Both the position numbers and the translations under genes were made by a program. A stretch of 47,063 bases of DNA from CAYYWP01 sp050176585 (GTDB taxonomy: Bacteria > Desulfobacterota > Binatia > HRBIN30 > CADEER01). Of the stretch, positions 24,055-33,030 are shown in pieces (position 1 is the stretch's first letter; the number at the start of each line of letters is the position of its first letter). The notes below the pieces were generated by a model. It was not told the DNA's origin and did no database searches. It was given only the letters and a program-made list of their open reading frames with translations. Where the stretch lies: assembly GCA_050176585.1 (NCBI GenBank), contig JBFXHX010000032.1, positions 1-47,063 on the forward strand. The letters are read 5' to 3'.

Positions 24055-25722
24055 ATGAGGCCCGCCATGCCGCTGGGCGACTTCCTGGTCGCCTATCTGC
24101 GCAAGATCGGCGTGACCCATCTGTTCGGGTTGCCCGGCGACCTGGTGCTCCGCCTTTTCCTGCGCTTCGGTCAGCGGCAGGGGCTGAAGATTGTCACGCT
24201 CTCGCACGAGCCGAGTGTCGGATTCGCCGTCGACGGCTACGCGCGGGCCACCGGCCGCATCGGCGTCGCCTGCGTCACCTACGGCGCCGGCGGCCACAAC
24301 ATGGTCAACCCGGTGGCGGCCTCGTTCTCCGAGCGCGTGCCGGTGCTGGTCATCAGCGGCGGTCCGGGTGAGGGCGAGCGCAAGTACGGCACGCTCATCC
24401 ATCATCAGGCGAAGGAGATCGAGTCGCAGCTGCGCATTTTTCAGGAGGTGACCTGCGCGGCGGAGCTGCTCGACGAGCCGCGCACCGCCGCCGAGCGCAT
24501 CGACGGGGTCGTGCGCGAGATCTGGCGCACGCAGCAACCGGGCTATCTCGAGATCCACCGCGACATGGTCGAGCGGCGCGTCCCCGTGCCGCGCCACATC
24601 CTCGAATGGGACGGCGCGCTGAGCTTCGCCCGTTCCGACGAGCGGCGCGTCGACGAGGCGGTGCGGGACACCAGGGCCCGCTGGGATGCGGCGCGCCATC
24701 CCGTGACGGTGGTCGGCATCGAGACGCATCGCTTCAAGCTGCAACGCGAGGTCCGCATACTCGCCGAGCGGCTGGGCGCCCCGGTGGTCACGACGATGCT
24801 CTCCAAGGGCGCCTTTCCGATGGATCATCCGCTCTTCATGGGCGTGCACATCGGGCAGATCTCGCCGCCGCCGATGGCGGCGCGGGTCGCCGAGGCCGAC
24901 GTCGCGCTCAATCTCGGCACGCTCCTGACCGACATGGACTCGATGGCGCGGAAGCCACAGCTCGCGCGCGAGCGCTCCATCTGGGCGGTGGAAGGGCGCG
25001 TGCACATCAGCCTGCACACGTACGACAGCGTCGAGATCCGCGATTTCGTGCGCGGCCTGCTGCGCGCACGGCTGCGCAAGCACCGCGAAGCGGTGACGTA
25101 CTGCGACAACCTGCCGCCACCGACGCACCGCATGGACCGGGCCATCAAGGTCGTCGACGTGCTCCACGAGGTGAATCGCTTCCTGCGCGACCGCCGCGGG
25201 TACGGCGTGGTCGCGGAATCGGGCGACATGCTCTTCGCCGGCCTCGACGTGCGGGTCGGGCACGGCGGCCCGTACTACGCGCAGGCGTTCTACGCCTCGA
25301 TGGGTTTCGGCGTGCCGGGTGCGATGGGCATCCAGCTCGGGACCGGCGTGCGGCCCATCGCGCTGGTCGGCGATGGCGCGTTCCAGATGACCGGGCCGGA
25401 GATCGCGCACGCGCGGCGCCTCGGCCTGAATCCCATCATCGTGCTGATGAACAACGGCGGCTGGCAAATCTTCCGCCCCGTCGTCCCACAGCCGAAGCTG
25501 CTCGAGCTGCCGAATTGGCCTTACGCGGAGCTCGCGCAGGCGTGGGGCGGACACGGCTTCCGCGTCCGTACCCCCGGCGAATTCCGCGCCGCCCTCGCGG
25601 ACGCGGCGCGGCTCGACGAGTTCACCATCATCGAAGCCCAGCTATCGCCCGACGATCTCTCGCCAGTCGCGCGCAAGTACATCCACGCGTCCGCCCGGCG
25701 CGGCCGCACCGCCGCCGGGTGA
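24055..25722 (+). CDS. thiamine-diphosphate-dependent decarboxylase-like enzyme (indolepyruvate/pyruvate decarboxylase or acetolactate synthase family)
   Basis: 555-aa three-domain ThDP enzyme. The activating glutamate is E52 (LSHEPS), and the ThDP-binding motif begins GDGAFQMTGPEIAHARRL (439-456) and ends with MNNGGW. A central domain (about 200-330) would bind no FAD that I can show. No CoA- or ketoacid-specific residues can be judged by eye. ATG 24055 or ATG 24067 may be the start; neither has a good ribosome-binding site. It follows the GST by 26 bp. Confidence 0.85.
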   Translation: MRPAMPLGDFLVAYLRKIGVTHLFGLPGDLVLRLFLRFGQRQGLKIVTLSHEPSVGFAVDGYARATGRIGVACVTYGAGGHNMVNPVAASFSERVPVLVISGGPGEGERKYGTLIHHQAKEIESQLRIFQEVTCAAELLDEPRTAAERIDGVVREIWRTQQPGYLEIHRDMVERRVPVPRHILEWDGALSFARSDERRVDEAVRDTRARWDAARHPVTVVGIETHRFKLQREVRILAERLGAPVVTTMLSKGAFPMDHPLFMGVHIGQISPPPMAARVAEADVALNLGTLLTDMDSMARKPQLARERSIWAVEGRVHISLHTYDSVEIRDFVRGLLRARLRKHREAVTYCDNLPPPTHRMDRAIKVVDVLHEVNRFLRDRRGYGVVAESGDMLFAGLDVRVGHGGPYYAQAFYASMGFGVPGAMGIQLGTGVRPIALVGDGAFQMTGPEIAHARRLGLNPIIVLMNNGGWQIFRPVVPQPKLLELPNWPYAELAQAWGGHGFRVRTPGEFRAALADAARLDEFTIIEAQLSPDDLSPVARKYIHASARRGRTAAG

Positions 25723-25781
25723 CGTCGCCGCGCGCGGCGCGTACGCGGCGTGCGGCGGCGCGCGGTCAGCCGCGCCGCTGG

Positions 25782-26252
25782 TCAGGCGAGTTGGCCGTAC
25801 TTCCCCTGGAAGAAGAGCAGCGGCCGCCCGTCGGCGGCGTCCGCATGCAGGACCTCGCCGATGTGAATCACGTGATCGCCGCCGTCGAAGGTGTTGACGA
25901 TGTGGCACTCGAGATGCCCGAGCACGCCTTCGAGCACGGGATTGCCGTGATAGCCGATCCGATGCGGGAGGCCGGCGAATTTGTCTCCGCCCGATTTCGC
26001 GAAGCGCGACGAGATCTCGTGCTGATCGGCGGACAGGATGTTGACGACGAAGCTGCGCGAATCGAGGAAGTGCGGGAAGGTCTCCGACTTCCGATCCACG
26101 CAGATGAGCACCAGGGGCGGCGCCAGCGAGAGCGAGCTGACCGCATTCGCAGTCAGGCCGTAGAACTTGCCGTGGCGGTCACGGGTGGTCAGCACCGTCA
26201 CCCCGGTGGCGAACATCCCCATCACTCGTCGAAGCTCTTGACTGTCGAACAT
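25782..26252 (-). CDS. flavin reductase-like domain protein
   Basis: 156-aa protein of the FMN-binding split-barrel reductase family (HpaC/RutF-like). Typical segments are MGMFATGVTVLTTRD, GLTANAVSSLSLAPPLVLIC and SFVVNILSADQHEISSRFA, with GHLECHIVNTFDGGDHVIHIGEVL at the C-terminus. ATG 26252 is preferred to 26282 because GGGAG precedes it. It faces the ThDP enzyme (convergent). It could supply reduced flavin to an oxygenase, for instance the LLM enzyme at 14024, but they are 11 kb apart. Confidence 0.9.
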   Translation of the reverse strand: MFDSQELRRVMGMFATGVTVLTTRDRHGKFYGLTANAVSSLSLAPPLVLICVDRKSETFPHFLDSRSFVVNILSADQHEISSRFAKSGGDKFAGLPHRIGYHGNPVLEGVLGHLECHIVNTFDGGDHVIHIGEVLHADAADGRPLLFFQGKYGQLA

Positions 26253-26637
26253 GGCTCCCAAACCATTGCGGGTCGACGTCATCGCGCCGCCGCGAACCCG
26301 TAACCAGCACGTGACCGCCAGCGGCTACCCGCGGCATTGCGTCTACCGAAATTCGCCACCGCCGTCACGGCGAACGCCGCTTGACAGCGGCGCTGCACGT
26401 CACCAGCGGTCATCATGCACGTCTCTGAGGCGTTGTGGGCGTCGAACCGATCACGCGCGCCAGCCGCTTGTCAAGGCGCATCGCTCCGAGCGGTAGCCGC
26501 GGCACATCACGCCATCGAGCTGTCCGCTGTTACGCTGTGACGGGCCCAGGGGTAGGCCCGCTCACAGCAACAGCCAAACAGCGGACAGCCTGCGAGCGCT
26601 CCGAACAGCGCGCACCCGCGAACCGCCCGGCTTTCGT
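26253..26637. other. intergenic region with a large palindrome
   Basis: 385 bp between the CoA transferase stop and the flavin reductase start, both leftward. No gene seen. The 71-bp palindrome at 26519-26589 is listed separately; the rest has no element I can name. Confidence 0.5.
26519..26589. repeat. 71-bp palindromic element (two-step stem)
   Basis: Outer arms GCTGTCCGCTGTT (26519-26531) and AACAGCGGACAGC (26577-26589) are perfectly complementary over 13 bp. Inner arms GCTGTGA-CGGGCC (26534-26546) and GGCCCG-C-TCACAGC (26555-26568) pair over another 13 with one bulged base, leaving an 8-nt loop. It starts 48 bp past the CoA transferase stop. No T-run follows, so a simple Rho-independent terminator is unlikely; a REP-like or MITE-like unit is an alternative. 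Confidence 0.7.
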
Positions 26638-27882
26638 TCAGCACACGCCCTTCTCGCGCAGCGCGGCGATCTCCTCGGCCGAGCGCCCGAGCAGCTTGCC
26701 GTAGACCAGCTCGTTGTCGTGTCCGACCGGCACCGATCCGCGCCAGATCTTGCCCGGCGTCAGCGAGAAGTGGGGCAGCGGTGCGATGCCCCGCACGCTG
26801 CCGACCTGTTCGTCGTCCCATTCGGTGTGCACGCGCCGCGCGCGATAATGGGGATCCTCCGCCATGTCGCGGCTGCTCATGATCGGGCAGCATGCGACCT
26901 GCACGCGGTTGAAGGCCGCGACGACCTCGGCCACTGTGTGCTCCGCGATCCAACCGCGCAACACGGCGTCGAACTCGATACCCGCTATCGAGTCGAGCTC
27001 CGTGCGCGCCTGCGCCCACTTCGGGTCGGCGGGGTCCAGCCCGATGACCGGCAGCACCCGGTCGAAGACCGCGCCGACGGCGCCCAGCACGACCCAGCCG
27101 TCGCTGGCGCGAAACGTGTCGTACGGTTGGAACCCGGTAGCGCGGTTGCCCGACCGCTCGCGCACCTCGCCGCGCATGAAGTACTCCACCATCGTGCCGC
27201 CGAGCGTGTGGTGCACGCACTCGAATTGCGAAACGTCGATTGCCTGGCCCTTGCCGGTGCGCTGCGCGTAGATGTACGCGGCGAGGGTCGACCAGAGCAC
27301 GAACAGCGCGGTGATGTAGTCCGCGGTCCACGGCGCCGCGCGCGTCGGCGGGTCGGGGTCGGGAAAACCCGTCTGATACATCAGCCCCCCGAACGCCTGG
27401 CCGATCATGTCGTAGGAGGCGCGGCCGAGGTAGTCCGCATCGCCGCTCTGGCCGTAGCCCGACACGTGGGTGATCACCAGGCGCGGATTCGCGCGCAGCA
27501 CGGTCGCGTCGTCGAGCCCCCATTTCGCGTAAGTGCCCGGCTTCGAGCTCTCCATCCACACGTCGCTAGCGCGGATCAGCTCGAAGAAGATGTCGCGGCC
27601 TTCCGGCGAGCTGAGGTCGAGCGAGATGTAGAAGCTGTTGCGCCGCTCCTGCACCCAGGAGGTGCCGATCTGTCCCGTGCCATCCTTGGTCGGGAGCTTC
27701 GCACCGAGATTGCGCCATGCGTTGTCGCCATCGCCGGGTCGTTCGACCTGAATGACCTGCGCGCCCATTTCCGCCGCCAGGGCGGCGGCGAAGGGCTGCG
27801 CGATGATCGTCCCGGTCGAGAGGATGCGGACGCCCTGCAGCGGGCCGAACGCCTCGGGAACAAGTGCCGACGTATCTGTCAC
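26638..27882 (-). CDS. CaiB/BaiF family CoA transferase (class III)
   Basis: 414-aa class III CoA transferase, which moves CoA between acyl donors and acceptors. FGPLQGVRILSTGTIIAQPFA at the N-terminus, DLSSPEGRDIF, and the catalytic aspartate D158 in ASYDMIGQAFGG are all present. The overall length and the C-terminal PGKIWRGS resemble CaiB of carnitine metabolism, but the substrate cannot be told. GTG start at 27882 with AAGGAGA upstream. No partner acyl-CoA synthetase or dehydrogenase is next to it. Confidence 0.92.
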   Translation of the reverse strand: MTDTSALVPEAFGPLQGVRILSTGTIIAQPFAAALAAEMGAQVIQVERPGDGDNAWRNLGAKLPTKDGTGQIGTSWVQERRNSFYISLDLSSPEGRDIFFELIRASDVWMESSKPGTYAKWGLDDATVLRANPRLVITHVSGYGQSGDADYLGRASYDMIGQAFGGLMYQTGFPDPDPPTRAAPWTADYITALFVLWSTLAAYIYAQRTGKGQAIDVSQFECVHHTLGGTMVEYFMRGEVRERSGNRATGFQPYDTFRASDGWVVLGAVGAVFDRVLPVIGLDPADPKWAQARTELDSIAGIEFDAVLRGWIAEHTVAEVVAAFNRVQVACCPIMSSRDMAEDPHYRARRVHTEWDDEQVGSVRGIAPLPHFSLTPGKIWRGSVPVGHDNELVYGKLLGRSAEEIAALREKGVC

Positions 27883-28255
27883 GGTCTTTTCTCCTTGGGG
27901 TGCGGCCGTCCCAACGTGCCGGCGGCGCGGTCAGGTCCGCACGCGGCTTCGCGATGCCCGCCGCGGCATAGCGCTGCGCGAGCAGCGCACGGTGGTCTTC
28001 GGCGCGCGACCCGCACGGCCCGGTCGTGAGTAGCTCGTCACAGGTCGGTTCCCGCCGTGCGCAGAGATTCCATGGCCCCCGCGGCCGGTCAAGGCGCGCG
28101 CCCGCCGCAGCGCCCGCGTGTACGCGATTCCCGGCGGGAAGTGCCGATGGCGCGCGCGTTCACATCCGCGGGCGCCGTTCAGCTTTCGAGCGGGTGTCGC
28201 GGCGGCGCCCGTCGCGCTGAAGCGGTGCGCGATGCTGTGCTAAGGTCGCGGATCG
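27883..28255. other. divergent intergenic region
   Basis: 373 bp between the CoA transferase and the GAF-SpoIIE gene, which point away from each other. Promoters for both should be here; I see none that I can defend. No coding gene supported. Confidence 0.45.
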
Positions 28256-29587
28256 ATGAACAACCGTACGCCTGGCGACGCCGTCGCACGGCTGCACCTG
28301 CTCCACGAGCTCGGCTGCGCTTTTGCGGCCCGGCTCGACCTGGGCGAGCTGACCGCACTGGTGCTGGCGAAATGCCGCGAAGTGCTGTGCGCCGAGGCCG
28401 CCGCGGTGCTGCTGCTGGATGCGGACCGCCGCGAGCTGTTCTTTCCGTACATCGCGGACGCGGACGCCGATGTCGGCCAGCGCGTCGCCGCGATCCGGTT
28501 CCCCGCCGGTCAGGGCATCGCCGGCGAGGTGCTGCGCACCGGAAACCCGCTGCGCATCGACGATGCCGCGGGCGACCCCCGATTCTACCGCGGCGTCGAT
28601 CAGCGCAGCGGGCTCGTCACCCGCAATCTCATCTGCGCCCCGTTGCGGTCCCGCCAGGGCGCGATCGGCGTCATCCAGGTGCTGAACCGCCGCAACGACG
28701 CGCCGTTCGACGACGACGACCTGGGCTTCCTCGACGCCCTGGGCGGCAGTGTCGCCGTCGCCATCGAGAACGCGCGCTTCTACGCGCAGCTGCAGGAGCA
28801 GGTCGCCGCGCTCGAGCGCGCCGTGCAGGAGCACAACGAGCTGATCGCCATCCGCCGCGAGCTGGACGTCGCGCGCAACATCCAGGCGTCGATCCTGCCG
28901 CGAACGTTCCCGCCCTTTCCCGAGCGTGCGGACGTCGACATCTTCGCCGCCATGGTGCCCGCGCACGAGGTGGGCGGGGACTTCTACGACTTCTTCTTCC
29001 TCGACCCGCACCGGCTCGGCTTCGCGATCGCCGACGTATCGGGGAAGGGCGTACCGGCCGCGCTCTTCATGGCGATGAGCCGCACGGTCCTGAAAGCGGT
29101 GGCGCTCGAAGGCGGATCGCCGGGCGAGTGCCTCGAACGGGTGAACCGGCTGCTGTGCAGCGACAACGACGCGGAGATGTTCGTCTCGCTGTTCTACGGC
29201 ATCCTCGACAGCCGCAGCGGCGCGATCACGTACGCCAACGGCGGCCACAACCCGCCCTTCGTGCTGCGCGCCGACGGCAGTGCCGAGGCGCTGCCGAGCG
29301 CCGGTGGCACTGTGCTCGGCGTGCTGGATGGTGCCCGCTACCAGACGGCGGCGCTGCGCTTGCGGCCGGCCGAGGGCGTCGTCCTCTACACCGACGGGGT
29401 CACCGAGGCGATGGACGGTGCGGACCGGCTCTTCTCCGCCGAACGGCTGCACGCGCTGCTCCAGGGTGCGAACGGCATGTCCGCCGAAACCGCCATCCGG
29501 GCGGTGTTCGAGGCGGTCGATCGGCACGCGGCTGGCGCGCCGCAGAGCGATGACATCACGGCGCTGGCGATCCGATATCTCGGTTGA
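28256..29587 (+). CDS. GAF-SpoIIE protein phosphatase (RsbU-like)
   Basis: 443-aa regulator with a GAF sensor domain (about 14-175, with AGQGIAGEVL), a short helical linker (180-210) and a PP2C-type SpoIIE phosphatase domain (235-440). Metal-binding motifs are GGDFYDF, ADVSGKGVPA, YTDGVTEA and SDDITALAI; all acidic residues are in place, so it should be active. Such enzymes dephosphorylate STAS anti-anti-sigma proteins. Directly followed (6 bp) by an RsbW-like ATPase. The STAS protein at 31791 is a likely partner. Confidence 0.94.
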   Translation: MNNRTPGDAVARLHLLHELGCAFAARLDLGELTALVLAKCREVLCAEAAAVLLLDADRRELFFPYIADADADVGQRVAAIRFPAGQGIAGEVLRTGNPLRIDDAAGDPRFYRGVDQRSGLVTRNLICAPLRSRQGAIGVIQVLNRRNDAPFDDDDLGFLDALGGSVAVAIENARFYAQLQEQVAALERAVQEHNELIAIRRELDVARNIQASILPRTFPPFPERADVDIFAAMVPAHEVGGDFYDFFFLDPHRLGFAIADVSGKGVPAALFMAMSRTVLKAVALEGGSPGECLERVNRLLCSDNDAEMFVSLFYGILDSRSGAITYANGGHNPPFVLRADGSAEALPSAGGTVLGVLDGARYQTAALRLRPAEGVVLYTDGVTEAMDGADRLFSAERLHALLQGANGMSAETAIRAVFEAVDRHAAGAPQSDDITALAIRYLG

Positions 29588-29593
29588 CGGGCG

Positions 29594-30004
29594 ATGAGCG
29601 GCGCGGCCGATCGACTGGAGCTCCACATCGCCAACGAGCTCCACGAGCTCGAGCGCGTGGGCCGAGCGCTCGAGGAGTTCGGCCGCGCCGCCGCGGTGCC
29701 GCCGCCGGCCATTTCCGCGATCGTGTTGGCGGTCGACGAGCTCCTCACCAACATCATCTGGTACGCCGGGAGCTCGGACATTTTCCTGCGGGTCCGCCGC
29801 GAAGCGGACGAGCTGATCGCAGAGCTCGACGACGCCGGGAAGCCTTTCGATCCATTGCAAGTGGAGCCGCCGCGCCTGGACATTCCGATCGACGAGCGCC
29901 CCATCGGCGGGCTCGGGATCCACCTGGTGCGCCAGCTCGTCGACGGCGTCTCTTACGAGCGAGTGGGCGATCGCAACCGCCTGACTCTCAGGAAACGCAT
30001 CTGA
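29594..30004 (+). CDS. RsbW-like anti-sigma factor / serine kinase (HATPase_c)
   Basis: 136-aa GHKL ATPase of the RsbW/SpoIIAB type. N-box DELLTNIIWYA (48-58), G1-type DDAGKPFDP (75-83) and GGLGIHLVRQLVD (G2 box) are visible. Proteins of this type phosphorylate a STAS partner and sequester a regulator, usually a sigma factor. No sigma factor gene is adjacent. Operon with the phosphatase at 28256. Confidence 0.9.
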   Translation: MSGAADRLELHIANELHELERVGRALEEFGRAAAVPPPAISAIVLAVDELLTNIIWYAGSSDIFLRVRREADELIAELDDAGKPFDPLQVEPPRLDIPIDERPIGGLGIHLVRQLVDGVSYERVGDRNRLTLRKRI

Positions 30005-30043
30005 ACAGGTCTCCGCGCGTTCGCGCGTTCGCCTTGCATCCGG

Positions 30044-30856
30044 TCAGATATACGTACGGCTGAGCATCTCCGCGGCCGACTCGTCCAGCTGCTCGCCCCG
30101 GCGCACTTCGTCGAAGCGGGCGAGCAGGTCGTCCGCGCGCAGGCGCCGCTTCTCCGCGCCGTGGTAATCGTGGATCACGCGCCCGCGGTACATCATGATC
30201 AGGCGGTCGCCGAGGTTGGCGGCCTGCTGCATCGAGTGCGTCACCATCAGCGTGGTCAGGCGGTCGCGCTCGATTACCTCTTGGGTCACGCGGATCACCT
30301 GATCGGCGCTCTTCGGGTCGAGCGCCGCCGTGTGCTCGTCGAGCAGCAGCAGCGCCGGCTTCAGCCAGGTCGCCATCAGCAGCGTGAGCGCCTGGCGCTG
30401 GCCGCCCGACAGGGTGCCGATGTCGTTCTGCAGCCGGTCCTCGAGCCCCATGCCGAGCCGGCGCACGCGCTCGCGCATCTCCTGCATCACGCTGGCGCGC
30501 TGTGCCCAGCCGAGGCCGCGGGCGCGTCCCCGCCGCGAGGCGAGTGCGACGTTCTCGGCGATCGTCATCTGCGGGGCGGTGCCGCTGAACGGATTCTGAA
30601 ACACGCGCCCGATCAGGCGGGCGCGGCGGTGCTCCGGCCAGCGCGTGACGTCGTGCCCGCCGAGGCGCAGGCGGCCGCTGTCCACGAAGAAGGTGCCGGC
30701 GACGGCGTTCAGCAGGGTCGATTTGCCGGAGCCATTGGTGCCGATGACGATCACGAAGCTGCCCTCGTCGATCTTGAGATCGACGTTGCGCAACGCGCGC
30801 ACCTCGTTGGACGTCCCGGGGTAGAAGGTCTTTGTGCAATCGCGAATCTCGAGCAT
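30044..30856 (-). CDS. ABC transporter ATP-binding protein
   Basis: 270-aa ATPase. Walker A GTNGSGKST (39-47), Q-loop QNPFSG, signature LSGGQRQ (149-155), Walker B LLLLDEH (169-175). It begins 1 nt inside the permease stop (TGATG), so it is the last gene of the leftward operon that includes binding proteins, STAS protein and permease. The family goes with PF04392-type binding proteins (TrpXYZ-like). A 39-bp stretch separates its end from the RsbW-like gene on the other strand, holding the palindrome CGCGCG-TT-CGCGCG at 30014-30027. Confidence 0.95.
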   Translation of the reverse strand: MLEIRDCTKTFYPGTSNEVRALRNVDLKIDEGSFVIVIGTNGSGKSTLLNAVAGTFFVDSGRLRLGGHDVTRWPEHRRARLIGRVFQNPFSGTAPQMTIAENVALASRRGRARGLGWAQRASVMQEMRERVRRLGMGLEDRLQNDIGTLSGGQRQALTLLMATWLKPALLLLDEHTAALDPKSADQVIRVTQEVIERDRLTTLMVTHSMQQAANLGDRLIMMYRGRVIHDYHGAEKRRLRADDLLARFDEVRRGEQLDESAAEMLSRTYI

Positions 30857-31785
30857 CAGCTCGCTCCCGTGCGGCGCCGGCCGACGCGCGCCAGCAGAGT
30901 CGGCAGGATCAGGGCGATGAACACGAATGCCGCCGTCACCAGCTTCAGGTCGTTGGGGTTGAGGCCGGCGCGCAGCGCGATCGCGATCAGCAGCCGGAAC
31001 AGCACGGAACCCATCACCGCGCCGGTGATCACCAGGCCGATGCGCCGCGAGCCGACCAGCGCCTCGCCGATGATGACGCTAGCGAGCCCCCAGACGACCA
31101 TCCCGATTCCCATCTGCACGTCGGCGAAGCCCTGGTATTGCGCCAGCAGCGCGCCGGAAAGCGCGATGAGGCCATTGGCGAGCGCGAGGCCGAGGATCGT
31201 CATGTTGCCGACGTCGACGCCGAGCGCGCGGATCATCTGCTGGTTGTCGCCGGTGGCGCGCATCGCGGTGCCGAGATCGGTGCGAAAGAACGCGTAGATC
31301 GCGACCGCGACGAAGGCGATCGAGAGCGCGATCAGGAGCAGCACGGCCATGTCGCGAACCGGCACTTCCCAGCCGAGCAGGACGAGGCTGGTGCGGCCGC
31401 TCAGCGCGGTCGCGGCGCGCTCGGCATGGGTCGCCAGGGTCGCGGATTGCAGCAGCGGCACGTTGCTCTTCCCCATGACCCGCAGGTTGATCGAGTAGAG
31501 CGCGGTCATGACCAGAATCCCGGACAATAACCGGTTGATCCCGAACTTGGTGTGCAAGATGCCGGTCGTGGTGCCCGCCAGCGCCCCCCCGACACTACCC
31601 GCCGCGGTCGCCGTGATCGGATCGATGCCCTGGACCAGCAACACGGCGCTGATCGCGGCGCCGAGCGTGATGGAGCCGTCGGTCGTGATGTCCGCGAAAT
31701 CGAAGACCCGAAAGCTGATGAACACGCCGAGGGCGAGCAGCGACAGGATCAATCCAATCGTGAGCGAGCCGATCAACAGCGTCAT
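30856..31785 (-). CDS. ABC transporter permease (branched-chain-type, BPD_transp_2)
   Basis: 309-aa inner-membrane permease with about nine hydrophobic segments. MTLLIGSLTIGLILSLLALGVFISFRVFDFADITTDGS-type start (first residues only: MTLLIGSLTIG) and DLGTAMRATGDNQQMIRALGV in the middle are typical of permeases that partner PF04392 binding proteins. It lies 5 bp after the STAS gene, overlaps the ATPase by 1 nt and is the only permease in the operon, so a homodimer is likely. Confidence 0.93.
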   Translation of the reverse strand: MTLLIGSLTIGLILSLLALGVFISFRVFDFADITTDGSITLGAAISAVLLVQGIDPITATAAGSVGGALAGTTTGILHTKFGINRLLSGILVMTALYSINLRVMGKSNVPLLQSATLATHAERAATALSGRTSLVLLGWEVPVRDMAVLLLIALSIAFVAVAIYAFFRTDLGTAMRATGDNQQMIRALGVDVGNMTILGLALANGLIALSGALLAQYQGFADVQMGIGMVVWGLASVIIGEALVGSRRIGLVITGAVMGSVLFRLLIAIALRAGLNPNDLKLVTAAFVFIALILPTLLARVGRRRTGAS

Positions 31786-31790
31786 GGCGA

Positions 31791-33017
31791 TTACCGGACG
31801 GTGACGTCGCCGATCGGGCCGAGCCAGCAGGCGCCGCGCATCAGCGCGCTCTCGCCGCCGCCATCGGCCTGCCGGTCGTCGCCGATCAAGTGGAGCACCC
31901 GCTGCAGTGTCTCCGCTTCGAAGAGGTTGGCGATGGTTGGCTGGAGCTCGATCAGGCCTTTCGGAAGCGGCCGGTACGAGAACGCCGCCGCATGGAAGTG
32001 CCCGTGCACGCCGCCGCCGAGCGGGCGCAGAAAACGCGCCAGCTCGCCGCCCGGCTCGCGGGCCGCCACGCCCACCACCAGGGCGAGGCTCCGCAGATGG
32101 GAGCGCTCGGGGCTGAAGGACAGCCAGTCGCGCACTTCGGGATGCTGGAAGAATCCGGCCGCCGGGCGCTCGCTCGCCGGTGAGCGCCGCAGTGTCGCGC
32201 CCAGCAAGCCGGAGGACTCCGCGAGCGCGACAAGGCCGGCGCGCTCGGCGCCGCTCAGCGCGAGCGCCGCGCGGGCCAGCTGGCTGAGGCCGATCGGCTC
32301 GCCGTCCGCGGCGCGATCGAACCGCGCCATCGCCGCAAAGCGCCCCTCGCAGACCAGCCCGTACAGCACCTGCAGCTCGGGGACGAAGGCGTGGGTGGCG
32401 ATCAGGTAGTCGGGCGCGTTGCTGCCGTCGGTCGGCAGGTAGGTGGCGGCGCCGCCGGCGGCGAGGAATTCGCCGAAGCGCTCGCGGCAGTCGTCGAACG
32501 CATTGCCGAACGCGCCGAGCCCGACGCCGAATGCGGACGGGCCGAAGCGCAGGCGCTGACAGTCGCCGGTGCCATAGCCCTCCTGCAACAGCCGCTCCGG
32601 CCGCCCGACCGCCTGGCAGGTGAGCGCGGCGGCAGTGCCGCTCTCGAAGACCTCGAGCGCGATGCCCGCCGCTTCGACCTGGCGCGCGGCCCCGCTCTCT
32701 TCCGCCCGGACGGCCGGTGCCTGTGCGAGCAGCACCTGCAGCCCGGCGAGCTCGAGCACCGACTCGACCGCCTCGGACGGATGACTGACGATCAGACTGC
32801 CGTTGATGCGCTGCAGCTGCTTATAGAGCTTGATCAGCACGCGGATCCCGACCGAGCTGATGTAGGAGACTCCGGCGAGATTCAGCTGGATGCGGTGCGC
32901 GCCGTTGCGCACCGCCTCCTCGAGCGCGTTGGCGAGCGGTTCCGCCCAATACGCGTCGAGGCGTCCGCTCACGATCACCTCGGTCGCATCGCCGAGAGGT
33001 CGGGTCGAGATTTCCAC
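31791..33017 (-). CDS. STAS-domain protein with a long uncharacterised C-terminal domain
   Basis: 408-aa protein. An N-terminal STAS domain (1-100) has the strands VIVSGRL and IQLNLAGV, and a loop SYISSVGIRVL in which S55 aligns with the phosphorylated serine of SpoIIAA/RsbV. The other 300 residues (with GVGLGAFGNAFDDC, AAGGAATYLPTDG and GGGVHGHFHAAAFSY) have no domain that I recognise; their glycines and lone histidines might be a degenerate phosphatase-like or ligand-binding fold. Placed between the binding protein (13 bp) and the permease (5 bp) in a tight operon. Probably a target of the phosphatase/kinase pair at 28256-30004. Confidence 0.8.
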   Translation of the reverse strand: MEISTRPLGDATEVIVSGRLDAYWAEPLANALEEAVRNGAHRIQLNLAGVSYISSVGIRVLIKLYKQLQRINGSLIVSHPSEAVESVLELAGLQVLLAQAPAVRAEESGAARQVEAAGIALEVFESGTAAALTCQAVGRPERLLQEGYGTGDCQRLRFGPSAFGVGLGAFGNAFDDCRERFGEFLAAGGAATYLPTDGSNAPDYLIATHAFVPELQVLYGLVCEGRFAAMARFDRAADGEPIGLSQLARAALALSGAERAGLVALAESSGLLGATLRRSPASERPAAGFFQHPEVRDWLSFSPERSHLRSLALVVGVAAREPGGELARFLRPLGGGVHGHFHAAAFSYRPLPKGLIELQPTIANLFEAETLQRVLHLIGDDRQADGGGESALMRGACWLGPIGDVTVR

Positions 33018-33030
33018 GTCAGCTCCTTCC

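Noticed and set aside
23800..25554. Long antisense frame opposite the ThDP enzyme
   Set aside because: The opposite strand encodes a complete, motif-bearing enzyme; the antisense product has only Asp/Arg/His-rich low-complexity sequence.
28160..29923. Long antisense frame opposite the GAF-SpoIIE and RsbW-like genes
   Set aside because: Shadow of two well-supported genes; no ribosome-binding site or domain.
30014..30027. CGCGCG-TT-CGCGCG as a terminator between convergent genes
   Set aside because: No T-run on either side and the sequence is low-complexity GC; kept only as a note in the ATPase entry.
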